From Gyrodactylus bullatarudis (Eukaryota; Platyhelminthes; Monogenea; Gyrodactylidea; Gyrodactylidae), in contig SSNU01000107.1 in assembly GCA_012064415.1 (NCBI GenBank), forward strand, positions 51,394 through 115,393: DNA of 64,000 bases, read 5' to 3'. Shown here piece after piece: positions 44,145 to 54,702 of this stretch (the stretch's first letter is position 1; every line of letters starts with the position of its first letter). The notes beneath the pieces were generated by a model. It did not search any database and was not told the origin of the DNA. It saw only the letters and a list, made by a program, of their open reading frames with translations. The translations under genes were made by a program, and so were the position numbers.

Positions 44145-45050
44145 AAATTCTGATCATTATATGTATAGGATTTATTAATTGGTAAGATAGATCCGTATAA
44201 ATTATACTGAAAGAAGAAATTCATGAATTTATGAAAAATTGGACTTTTTGACTTTTTAATTCTGCTATTATTTAGGAAATTATTAAGAACTATATATAAA
44301 TGATTAATGGATGTTCTGAAAGACCCTGTCAGCAATCATAAGCTTAAAATAAAATTCTTCCAAGTCTGGTTAAAAAATGAGATCAAACGATGTTAATAAT
44401 GAGCTGTTGAACAGGTTGAGTATGAATAATACTTATTTTTAGTTGATCTATCGAACTATTAAAAAATCTATTCGCTAAATAAGCGTTTCATGTTAAATTA
44501 AATTAAATACGAAAATATTATAGAATTACTCAATACGAAAAGGTTCTGTTTATTTAAGAAAAACAAAATATAAACTTGAAAAAAGGTTGTTTTATTTTAT
44601 AAAAATTCTTCATATTTTTTCAGATATTTCTAAATTGATGAGCTTGAACAATTGTAGATGCTTTATTTTTTAAAGTTTTACTTTTAACTTTTCATGTGTA
44701 AATTTTTAAATATAAATTCTAAAAAGGAGAAATTTCCTAATTCCTAAATTTACTACTTTCAATCGAAAAAAGATCCATTTTACCTCGGAAAATTGAAGAG
44801 GACAAACAGTTATATTATAATGTTCCATTTCTTCAATATAATTGTCTCCTATCTATGATTTATAATATTCATACAATTTGAGATTTTATCTCCTCCATTC
44901 TCTTTATTTAAGACAAAACTGAGTTTTATTGAGATGAAAGTTATTAAAAAAGCATACTTTATTAGGATAATGTATTAAAATAAGATGTTTGTTGAATTTT
45001 AATCCATTTATAATTTATCACGCTGATGTGAACAACTTCAGCATCCTATT
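44145..45050. other. no identifiable gene
   Basis: AT-rich with no recognisable coding sequence or repeat boundary. Confidence 0.45.
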
Positions 45051-45059
45051 TCAAGCAAA

Positions 45060-45390
45060 CCCTAGTTATCATCTGAAGAAAAAGCAGGTTCACAAACAAA
45101 AGTTAGCTTGATAGAGCTGCAAAGCTACTTGAATATTTCCCTATTTGCAGTTCCACCCAGAAACCCAATGCAAGCAAAGTTGGAGTGATAATTGAACAAA
45201 ATGAGCAAGTAGTTGCAACTACGCCTCCCTTAAAATAACGTGAAAGTCTAAGTGGGCAACGAACGTTGAACAGATATGTGAGAAGGTAACAATGATTATG
45301 GATACTGCAAACCAACCTTAAACCCTCCCCTTTTGTACTCTGGAATGATTAAATTAAATCAGAGGATATTATTGTTCATCGAATTTATTA
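45060..45390 (+). pseudogene. PLE tail remnant, interrupted by a TIR element
   Basis: EQNEQVVATTPPLK, then RESLSGQRTLNRYVRR and stop at about 45290, matches the tail of the 33.8-35.4 kb PLE. QRTLNRYV is at 45257-45280. The terminal-repeat part (to TCATCGAATTTATTATATA) is cut by the insertion at 45390 and resumes at 46410 with CATCCGGTGAAATATAAGCT. Confidence 0.65.
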
Positions 45391-46407
45391 TATATGTTGC
45401 AATCATTTTATAGAACTCGTTAGTTATATATAATCTTCGCCGATTATGTATAATAATCAAGCCTCTGATCGTTTTATATAACTCACATCTTGAATGAAGA
45501 AAAACTCTGACAATTATATATAACTCTCGTCTGATAAAAAGTCAAGGGTAGTAACAAACATGCCTATATTACATAGTCATGAAAAATTCAAAATCAAGGT
45601 AAATGAGAGAAATAAATTGATCTTTTTTTGCAATTTTTGTGCTTATTCCAATCTTATAAATTATGAAATTGGAAAAATTAAAAATTCCTGTATATTTTAA
45701 ATTTTTAGCGAATGAATTAAACTTTAAATTTTTATCGATATGACATGTGTGGAGGTACAGTCAGTTCAATTTTCTAAATTGATGCTTATTAAAAAATTTG
45801 CTTGAATTTTTTAAAGATTCCTGTGAAAATTTTGGTATTTCTGGACATAGAAGATAAGATTATTCAAAAATTTCAGAGAGCTTGCCAGAAAGAAATAAAG
45901 AAAATTCTCACATTTTTCATCAAGAAATTGAATTTGATCAAGATTTTCCAGACTCTAGATCATAAGCTCAATATTCAAGAAATATAAACTAGCTTTAGAA
46001 AGAGAAAATGTTACAGACATTGCCAAACCATGGTCTTAGGAGATTACATATTAAACAATTTCTTCTATAATTATAGATTATAATCTATATGTGCGAGTCC
46101 TAAGTTAGTGCAAAATGCAGAGTATAACAAGAGGCACTATTCCATTTAAAAAGAAATAGGTTAATGAAGGAGCTTTTACCTGTAGTTCTTCATAATATGA
46201 ATAGGTACGCCATACCACATTTTTCTTTTGGGTTAACATGTATGTAGTAACCCTGACTTTTTATCAGACAAGAATTGTCAAAGTTTATTTTCATACAAGA
46301 TAAGAGTTATACATAATGATCAGAGGCTTATGTATAATAATTATTATACATAATCGGCTAAGATTATATATAATTATCGAGTTCTATAAAATGATTGCAA
46401 CATATAT
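45390..46407. mobile_element. DNA element with about 130-bp terminal inverted repeats
   Basis: The left end (ATATATGTTGCAATCATTTT, onward through AACTCG and GATTATGTATAATAAT to about 45520) and the right end (about 46280-46407) are reverse complements with some gaps. The element splits a PLE terminal repeat. The interior has one short frame (45802-45987, about 60 residues, Lys/Ile/Leu-rich) that I do not recognise, so it is probably non-autonomous. Confidence 0.65.
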
Positions 46408-46680
46408 ATCCATCCGGTGAAATATAAGCTTCATTACTAAATATCATGTAAAAGATTGAGAAATATCAATTTAGTATATAATTATAATTATCTTGAGAAG
46501 CATTAACCTTAAATATTATCTCATATTTATATTCGAGCCACATGTTATTTAAACAAATATGTTCCATACAATTTGGCTCATAGAGATGATTGTTTTAATC
46601 CTTAATAAATATAACTTCTTAAGTACCCTAAACACGTGGGTTCATTATGACTCCTTCAAGAACTCAACAAATTACATTAA

Positions 46681-46875
46681 TTGCATTCAATCACACATTA
46701 TCTGTGTATGGACACTAGGTTCCTAATTAAACCTGTATGGCTAATTAAAGATCAATTAGCCCAAAATAGTAAGACACAAAAATTTCTTACTATGAAATGC
46801 GTTATTGATTTTTAATTAGTCCATACAGGTGTAATTAGGAGCCTAGTGTCTATACATAATGTGTGATTGAATGCA
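46681..46875. repeat. foldback element of about 195 bp
   Basis: Arms 46681-46740 and 46821-46875 are imperfect reverse complements (GCATTCAATCACACATTAT at the left and ATAATGTGTGATTGAATGC at the right), with an 80-nt spacer. It lies directly at the left boundary of the gypsy remnant. Confidence 0.7.
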
Positions 46876-46899
46876 ACTACAATATGACGGTAGCGGTTA

Positions 46900-48710
46900 T
46901 ACTAAATGGCCTGAACGACCGGAGAAAAGCGGAAAAAAGAGTCTTCAAAGATTTCAAATTAGCAGCGTTTTGCCGAAATCTACAAATCGAAAAAGGCGGA
47001 ATAACCGGTCTGGTGTATCCGGCTAGAAGACTCCTATACAGCATGAAAGAAAAGGTCGAAGAGGAGTTGAATTTTTTATTATCCGAAGGCATCATTTTCA
47101 AGGTGGACAAACCCCTTGTTGCAACCCCCAGTTCCTGTTCCCAAAAAGGAAGGGTCAAGTCGTCCATTGCGCATTTGTGGAGATTACAGCCTAACGTTAA
47201 ACAAAATAGTGGACGTGTCTGGTTATATAATGTCCACTGCGCAAGAAATATTGTTCGAGCTAGCCGACAGCAAGGTCTACTCAGTCCTGGATTTCTCCGA
47301 CGCTTATCTACAACTGAAGCTGGCACCAGATAGCAAAAAGTACACCACAATCTCTATGCACATGGGTTATTTTGGTTATCACACCTTGCAATTCGGCATT
47401 TCTTGTGCCCCCCGAGGAAAACTACTCAAACCTTGAAAAAGAAGCCCTGGGGGTAGTATCAGCTGTCGAGCTTTTTCACAGATATCTTTTCGGGCGGACA
47501 TTCCGCATCAGAACGGACATGAAGCTATTGGAATTCATCATGAAACCTGGTGTAGAGTCGAAAATCTCAACAGATAGAATCAGCAGGTGGAAACTAAAGT
47601 TATCTCAGTATGATTACACTATTGAGCATGTAAAAGGAGTGGACAACCACCTACCTGATCTAATCTCACGTCTCGGAGGCGGTGAATCGGAAGACGGAGT
47701 CGGACCAATGCTAAAGCCGGTAGTTGCTGCTGTGAGTGCAGAAGCTGATCCAGTGATAGAGGAGGTAAAGCGCTACGTCAAGAAAGGATGGCCGAGAAGG
47801 GTCTCTACCGAAATCACCAAGTACAAATCGGTGGCAAATGAGTTAAAAATCGAAGGCGGTGATCTTGTGAGAGAGACGCGTCTGGTTCCTCCTTGTAGAG
47901 AGAGACAGAGCTTCCTGGATAAGGCTCACTCTGGACATCCAGGTATAGTCTTGATGAAACAGCGTATGAGGAAGAAATTGTGGTGGCCAGGCATGGACAA
48001 GGATATAGACAAGTTCGTGCGGGCTGCTCCGTGTGTTGCAAAACACAAAAGAAACAGCACTCTAAAGACCTGCTAGCCTGGCGAGAATGCGAAGAGCCGT
48101 TAGAAAGAGTTAACGTGGACATTGCCACCTGGAACTCTAAGAGAATATTGGTTCTTGTAGATGCTTTCTCCGGATATGTCTATGCGAAGGAAGTACCCAA
48201 CCTGTCTTCTGAGTGCTACAAAAACACCCTGTCTGAGTTCATTTCTTATTTGGGTCCTCCGAAATGTGTGGTAGCCGACAACAGCACAAATTTCAAATCG
48301 TTGGAAACACTTAATCTGTATAAGTCTTTTGGAATCCCATCTTCACTCCTCCTCGACATCATCAGTCGAACGGTCTAGCAGAAAGAGCAAATCAGGATTT
48401 AAAAAGGTATCTGGAGAAAATGCGGTTATCCGAGCCTCGGGACCTGAAAAACACTCTCGTGAGTTTCATGAGACACAAAAACTTCAATGAGACCGCCAAA
48501 GGCTATGTTCCAGCCAGACTGTTCCTGTCCCGGCATGTTCCGAAAGTGGTGGAAGTGGCCATTCAAGAGCGAAAGTGGGAACCCGTTTTTATTCAGCCTG
48601 AAAAAGGTCCTACAATCAAGAGCTCAAGTAACATCTGGACAGACAAAAATGGCCGAACGGCCCATGCCAGTGACGTGCAGCTGCGGACAGCAGATCTGAG
48701 GACGTGTTAA
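46900..48710 (+). pseudogene. Ty3/gypsy pol remnant, GC-richer
   Basis: In order: VEEELNFLLSEGIIFKVDKP; PVPKKEGSSRPLRICGDYSL; VYSVLDFSDAYLQLKLAPDS (RT motif A, near 47290); HTLQFGISCAP. A deletion removes the YVDD box, and RNase H/tether follows: NYSNLEKEALGVVSAVELFH, FRIRTDMKLLEFIM, YTIEHVKGVDNHLPDLISRL. Integrase follows with HSGHPGIVLMKQRMRKKLWW, a Cys pair, NVDIATWN (first Asp), VVADNSTNF (second Asp), and after a shift GLAERANQDLKRYLEK (Glu), then a C-terminal domain ending near 48710. It is more GC-rich than its surroundings. Several frameshifts make it dead. Confidence 0.85.
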
Positions 48711-48890
48711 ACCAGGTGGAGGGGGGATACCTCGGAAACTACGTGAGAACTTGAGAAACCCTGGAGGGGAAGTGTTGTATCGATGCTTAAACCTGGCGTT
48801 AAAACAAATGGCATAAAGATATTTTAGACCATAGAGAATAAACCCTTTTGTTTAAATGACTCACCATGTCATGGGGAGGGGGACACAATA

Positions 48891-50162
48891 TAGTGGTCAA
48901 AATAAAAGTTTGATTGAAGATTGATAATACTTGGTAGAACGAAAAATTCAAAACTCCCTACATCGCAGAAGAAACGATCTATCAAGCTCAAACAAGAGGG
49001 TTACAATAATCGAATGATCGCTTAAACTTTCGGTTGTTCTTCTACTTTAATATGCAACTTGTTAAATACGAAAGTATCAAAAAAATTCAAAGAAATAAGG
49101 GGAAGAAAGGTGCATTTTCTTGCTAAAATACGAGACCCATGTTTTTGATTTCCTCTTTAAAAAGGAGTTAACTGGTTTTTTCATAAATTCCGATGTGAAA
49201 CTGATTCCAGCTTATCATTGACAATAATTAAATTGTGAGTTCCATTATTTGAGATACTTCCTCAGACCATAACACTGCCACCTCCAAAGCCACGTTTAAC
49301 ATAGGTGGTTTTGGAAGATTTCTATCAATCCAAGAGAGATTTAAACCATCAGGTTCATCCAAATTGAATTTCTTTTCATCAAAAAATATTATTTTTTCCA
49401 AATCAATGGTCTTAGCAATCTTTACTGCAACCCAGTTTTTTCTTGCAAACTTATCGTCAGAATTTAGATCGGGAATATTATTAGCCTTTCCACAAGATAA
49501 TTTAACACTTATTTTTAGGTAAATTTTAATGGTACGTACATTGGCTTTTAAATTAAGTTTATCTTTTGTTTGAAAGGCAATTCTTTACTTTTCTACAGCT
49601 GCGTATCTAGTTTTACTTTTGAGGCGATTTGGTATAATATTCTTTCTTCCCCTTATTTCTTTGAATTTTTTTGATACTTTCGTATTTAACAAGTTGCATA
49701 TTAAAGTAGAAGAACAACCGAAAGTTTAAGCGATCATTCGATTATTGTAACCCTCTTGTTTGAGCTTGATAGATCGTTTCTTCTGCGATGTAGGGAGTTT
49801 TGAATTTTTCGTTCTACCAGGTATTATCAATCTTCAATCGTTCAAAAAATATGGAGAATCAAAAATTTCGAAGTTCAAAAGTATGAAAATTTCTTTTCAG
49901 CTAAATAAAGGTTTATCATGATCAGAAATAGCCTTATAATTAAGTGAAAACTTTATTTTGTCGTTTTACGTATGAATGAAAAAGCGTAAATTTGTATTTT
50001 TTAATTTATGAAAACATTTTTGAAATAACTTTTTATATGATCTCATAGTAAACTTTTTTCTCTTTCGACTGTTGTGTGTTACATCTTTCTAGTATATTAT
50101 TAATAGATAGCTGAGAAAACGGGTTTTTTGAGTGAAAACTTTTATTTTGTCGACCACTATAG
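48891..50162 (-). mobile_element. Tc1/mariner-like element with long inverted repeats
   Basis: The ends read TAGTGGTCAAAATAAAAG at 48891 and its complement CTTTTATTTTGTCGACCACTA at 50139-50161; the two match except for about 3 bases. Subterminal inverted repeats of about 200 bp lie at 48905-49109 and 49649-49850. The interior (about 49110-49640, minus strand) codes for DLEKIIFFDEKKFNLDEPDG (first catalytic Asp, IFSDE-like) and, after shifts, pieces matching the GGGSVMVWGAIS region. The N-terminal DNA-binding part and the rest of the catalytic domain are missing. About 1.27 kb in total, typical Tc1 size. Non-autonomous. Confidence 0.75.
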
Positions 50163-50879
50163 TTTTTTTATTTCAAGGATTATTTTATTTTCTTTGGGGG
50201 GAGCAATGTTGAGTGAACATTCTCATATACAAAATCTTGGAAGACAAATCGAGAAAATCTCAATATCGATTTTTTTGGAAACTGTTAAAAGTTGTAATTA
50301 AATATAGAAATGTATTAGTCACCTGTAATTATCCTCTTTCATTTGACACTAAAATCGATATTCATGAAGAATATAGAAAAATTATTTGAGTCAACTTTAA
50401 TCGCATTTTAAGCTTATAAAAAACAACCACGCCTCCTCTATATACGATACCATTCTGATCAGAATTTAATTCTCTATCGATTGATCTGAAAATCTCAACA
50501 TTTTGAAATTTTTTGACAAAATTTTTACCAGGACCCTAATAGACCTACTTCAAAGTATACAATAACAAGTTAACATTCATTAAAAAACTATGAATTTACA
50601 AAAATGTACACAAATGAATGGAGGTTTAGTTTAACACTCCATAAATACGGTTCTCAAGCCTTGGTCATACCTATTCGAAAGAATCCGCATAGATTTCGCG
50701 GGACAGATTGAGGGCTATTGATTATAATAGATTCCCACTCTAAGACGTAGAAATTATGAAGAATTTTAAAACCTCAAATTTCCCTGAACATCTCAATGAC
50801 CACCTTCGGGATCCTTGTTTTGATTCTGACCGATAATTGAAGGCAGTTCTGATCCAGTAAATTGATAAAATGGGCCCAA

Positions 50880-51310
50880 TATTGGGGAATGACACTGGTA
50901 AAGTCCCGGCGTATCACCCTCAAATAAATGATCGAGCCGAAAGGCTTTTGGATAAATTCAAGGGATGTCTAGCCAAAGACTCCACAGAGTGGTAGTACAA
51001 ATTCTCCTAATATATTACTGATCTCATTAATCGAGAATTCATTCGCAGAAATTGTTCTTTAACAGGCGCCCAAAAATACACATGATAAATCCAACCCCCG
51101 CCTGAACTTATCCAGACCAATAGCTTTAATGAAGGTGACCTGGTTTGGGAACACAATCAACATAACAATTTCTAATAACGCTAAATTGATCAAAACTCAG
51201 GTAAAAGAAACCAAAGGCGACGTTGTGGAAATTGTTATGGAAGATGGGCGAGCCTAAAAGCTGCACGTCGCCGATCTAAACGTTAGATACTCTGGGCTTT
51301 ACGCTATCTA
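50880..51310 (+). pseudogene. gypsy integrase C-terminal fragment
   Basis: GNDTGKVPAYHPQINDRAER, then LLDKFKGCLAKDSTEW (the catalytic Glu region, like YHPQSNGxAER). After frameshifts come EGDLVWEHNQ-type and VKETKGDVVEIVMEDGRA, then LHVADLNVRY: the SH3-like tail after an integrase. No other part of the element was found next to it. AT-rich unrecognised sequence flanks it on both sides (50165-50880 and 51311-51536). Confidence 0.7.
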
Positions 51311-51536
51311 GAGTAAGGGTTTTGAGGAGCCGGAATAATAATATGAGATTATTTTTAAATAATAATATAAGATAGATGAATGTAATAAATACATAAGACT
51401 TGTATTAACTTTTGAGCATTAGACTATATGGTTTTTGTTGGATCCTCTTTGAGACTAACAATTCTATTGAAAACAAGCTGAAATAAAAATAATATAATTA
51501 GAAAGTTGATCATATTATTAATAATTTATGCACAGT

Positions 51537-51930
51537 TATTTCGTTCTAGGTGCTTAGATAATATATACCTCAGCTTCGTCTTTTTGGTAATGAATTAGCC
51601 CATGTCGCTGAAAGTTACAGCTTACAAATGGATCCCATCCCGACCTAGTACGAAAGAAACTCTCGGAGCATTTATAAATAGTCCAAGTATGCATCTTTGG
51701 TAGACATATACGCGCATTTCGTCCTCTTTTGGACTTGTGAGTATGTCACTTTCTGGATTTTGAACCTAGACCTATTACATGGTATCTTCCAACGTCTCAT
51801 CTAAATCAGATGTACTTCCATATGCTCTGGACGAGTGGATTTAGCATTTGACTACAAGCGACATGGGCTAATTCAGTATCAGATAAGACGAGCCTGAGGG
51901 ATATATTACCTAAGTACCTAGAATGAAATG
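51537..51930. mobile_element. inverted-repeat element with B box and hammerhead, copy 2
   Basis: The ends (TTTCGTTCTAGGTGCTTAG at the left, CTAAGTACCTAGAATGAAA at the right) and the TTAGCCCATGTCGC segments at both sides match copy 1 at 23.5-24.0 kb. In this copy the ribozyme and B box read on the minus strand. An extra stretch of about 70 nt lies between the A-like box and the B box. Confidence 0.7.
51703..51747 (-). ncRNA. hammerhead ribozyme, core mutated
   Basis: Minus strand: stem I GACATA with TATGTC (six perfect pairs; plus 51742-51747 and 51703-51708), stem II GTCC-loop-GGAC, and GAAAT. The core reads CTCACAA instead of CUGANGA, so catalysis is lost while both stems are preserved. Confidence 0.75.
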
Positions 51931-51934
51931 ATTG

Positions 51935-52920
51935 TAAACAAACTTGGTAAAGTATAGGAAAATGTCTAACCGTAAAAGACCCATGGCTTGAGAGTATTTG
52001 CTAAAAGAGGATTTGAAGTAGATCTTATTGCTAATCCAAAAAGTAGCTTTAACAAAGAGTAGTAAAACAAAAAAAGTAAATTCATAAAATCGAATGTCTC
52101 TCACAAGTAGTGATTTTAAAAAATTAATCAATTCTTCAAGCCTTTCAAGTGAATAGAATGAGAATGAGATGTTGATTTGGATAAGCCATTTCTATTGGCT
52201 GTTTACCGAGTCCTGCATAAAATTAGATTCGGACAATGAAAATTTAACTAAGATCAAGATAAACTATGATAAAAAGTTTGCATAATCCTTGAAAAAAATG
52301 AAAAAGCAATGTTTTTTTAAAAAAGGCAAAGTTATATCTCTTATTAAGAGGTTTAGAAAAAAAGGACTGAATTTTTAATCTTTTCAGATTATTTTAGACT
52401 CACTCTCAAAAAAGGCAAAAAAGGCATTTTGGTCGCCCTAGTAATAACGAATACTAAATTTTTTTCTAAGGAGATATTGTCCAAAAATTGACCATTTTTT
52501 ACACCCTGAAAATAGCTAACTTGGACAATCTCTAAGAGTGTATTTCCAAAAAAATAATCATATATTCTTGAAAATTTTCATAACTTCTCAATAAATCATT
52601 GTATCTTAATGATTTAATGAATTCATTTGAAAGAATATCATTTTTTTCAGAAAATTTGTTAATTATTTATTTCTAGATTCTTAAAACAAAATTATGGCTT
52701 GAGAAAGTTACCTATCCCATATATGATCCACATGGGGCTTAAAGGGTTGAAAAAATTTTGATCTTCTGGTATATTGGACGAATTTTTAAGGAGAATAAAA
52801 TTTATCAAAACTTCTTTTAGTACCAACGTAGCTAAATTATCTCTGGTATATGAAAAATATTTTAGAAATCAATAAATATCAATGAGAATTATCGAGATTG
52901 AAAGAGGGGAAAACTCAACT
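51935..52920. other. intergenic or GlnRS last-intron region
   Basis: AT-rich. The GlnRS donor at 52918-52923 requires at least one more exon further down the minus strand. A minus-strand open stretch at about 52840-52690 contains NLATLVLKE, reminiscent of the NRTVTLKE ending of GlnRS, but I found no acceptor that joins it in frame. Confidence 0.35.
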
Positions 52921-52923
52921 TAC

Positions 52924-54559
52924 TTTGTTTTCCTTCAAGTTGGTATCAAAATCAACTACGAAATAGCCAACACGTTCAAATTGAAATTTGTCCAAAGCTT
53001 TAAGATCACTTGCCCAGCCTCTATCAATAATGCCAGTTTTGATTTCAACAGTTTGGATTAACACATGATAAGAAACCATTTGGATTATCTTCTGGTAATT
53101 TATCAGTAAACAAATTGTTGTACAACCTACATTCACATTTAAATCCATTATGAGAGACCCAATGGATAAAGGCTTTTGGTTTGGGAACTTCCCCAATACG
53201 ACCAGCTTTAGTAACAACCTCAATTATGTTACCTTGAGAGTCTTTTTTAATATCAACACATTCAATGATAAGATTAGCCTGTCTAAGGCCGACACTTTGG
53301 GTACTTGTTAAGCGTTTATAACCCTTTGGTGGCTCAGAGGAGAAGTCGGAAGATTCAATGTAGATGACAGAGGAAATTTTCACTTTATGTTTACTGGAAT
53401 TTTCATTGGCTGGGAAATCTGGTACTTCAACCTCAACTTCATTAATTCCAGGATATAAATCATTCCAATTTGATATGACAACTTTAAGAGGCTCGAGGAC
53501 ACACATTCTTCTCATGGCAGAAATATTTAGATTATCACGCACAACTGCTTCCAAGGACAGTGGATCTAAAATTGTTTGAGTCATTGTTACACCCATTTTT
53601 TCACAAAAGGCATTAATTGCTTCAGGTGGGAAGCCTCTTCTTCTTAAGCCTGATAGAGTATAAAGGCGAGGATCATCCCAATCTGAAACAATACCTGTTT
53701 GGATAAGCTTGAGTATTTTTCTCTTTGACACGACAGCATAGTATAAATTGAGTCTTCCATATTCCCATTGGACAGGACAGTAAATATTAACAGCATTGCA
53801 TAGCCAATAATAAGATGATCTTCGAGCTTGAAATTCTTTTGTGCATAATGAATGAGTAATATCTTCAAGAGAATCATTTAGACAGTGGGTGAAATCATAA
53901 GTTGGATAAATGCACCAACCCGTGCCAGCATTGGGATGGGGTGTGTATTTTATACGATATGCGACTGGATCAACCTTTCCATCTTCCATAACATGTTTAA
54001 GACGAAGAGTTGCATGGCCCTCTTTTATTAAACCATTTTTCATGTCTTCAAATAGTTTTAATGACTCAGGAATTGGTCTTTCTCTCCACGGAGAGAAAGC
54101 AACATTGTGCCCCCTCAGTTCATCACTCTGTTGATGACAGACATAAGCCAGGTTTGAATTTATTAACTGAATTGCGAATTGGTACAATTCATTAAAATAA
54201 TCCGATGCATGAGTGATTTTGTATGGTTTAAAGCCAAGCCATTCAACAATTTCAAGAATTGACTTGAAAAACTTTTCTTCTTCTGTCTCAGGATTTGTGT
54301 CGTCATATCTTAATATGCAAACGCCATTGTTTTTTCTAGCATAACCAAAATTAAAATTTATTGCTTTCGCATGACCAATGTGAAGAATTCCATTTGGCTC
54401 AGGAGGGAAACGTGTACGTACTTGGCCATTAGTTCGTTTCAAATGTTCTTGAAGCAAAATTTTAGTCATGGGAGTGACAACATATCCGGGACTATTGAAG
54501 TTCTCTCCTGGTTTGTGGAAGCGAGTTGCATCACCAGATAATGTCTCAGAAGTTGACAT
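52924..54559 (-). CDS. QARS1: glutaminyl-tRNA synthetase, catalytic part
   Basis: Cytoplasmic GlnRS attaches glutamine to tRNA-Gln. From the ATG at 54557-54559 the protein has [19 protein letters not shown], the class I HIGH motif ([15 protein letters not shown] at residues 60-63), [36 protein letters not shown], and the KMSKS-type loop VVSKRKIL (276-283). A beta-barrel anticodon-binding region follows with [10 protein letters not shown]. After VNPNC (about 53045) the frame must shift by +1 to continue [10 protein letters not shown] to [18 protein letters not shown]. The exon then ends at donor GTAAGT (plus 52918-52923). The final exon is not found. The about 200-residue N-terminal domain usual in eukaryotes is absent: UCP4 starts 143 bp upstream on the other strand. 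Longest in-frame extension reaches 54619 without an ATG. Confidence 0.93.
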
Positions 54560-54702
54560 CAGAATAAAAATTTCAGAAATTGAATCAATTAAAACAATTT
54601 CATGTCTTGTCCTGGTCAAAATGGAGGTTTTTAAATTTTAATAGTTTACTTTTTTGAATTCGATGAAAATTTTTTATTTCGTGATAGTATTTTAACCATA
54701 AG
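54560..54702. promoter_or_regulatory. shared 143-bp gap between divergent GlnRS and UCP4
   Basis: The start codons of GlnRS (minus) and UCP4 (plus) are 143 bp apart, so both promoters and both 5' UTRs must fit here or inside the genes. It is AT-rich. I see no TATA box that I would defend. Confidence 0.55.

Noticed and set aside
46877..47350. 157-codon minus-strand frame
   Set aside because: Antisense of the gypsy RT; no motif of its own.
53000..53080. A tiny intron that would repair the GlnRS frameshift
   Set aside because: Every GT upstream of the GATAG acceptor leaves the wrong phase or creates a stop; none restores the conserved frame.
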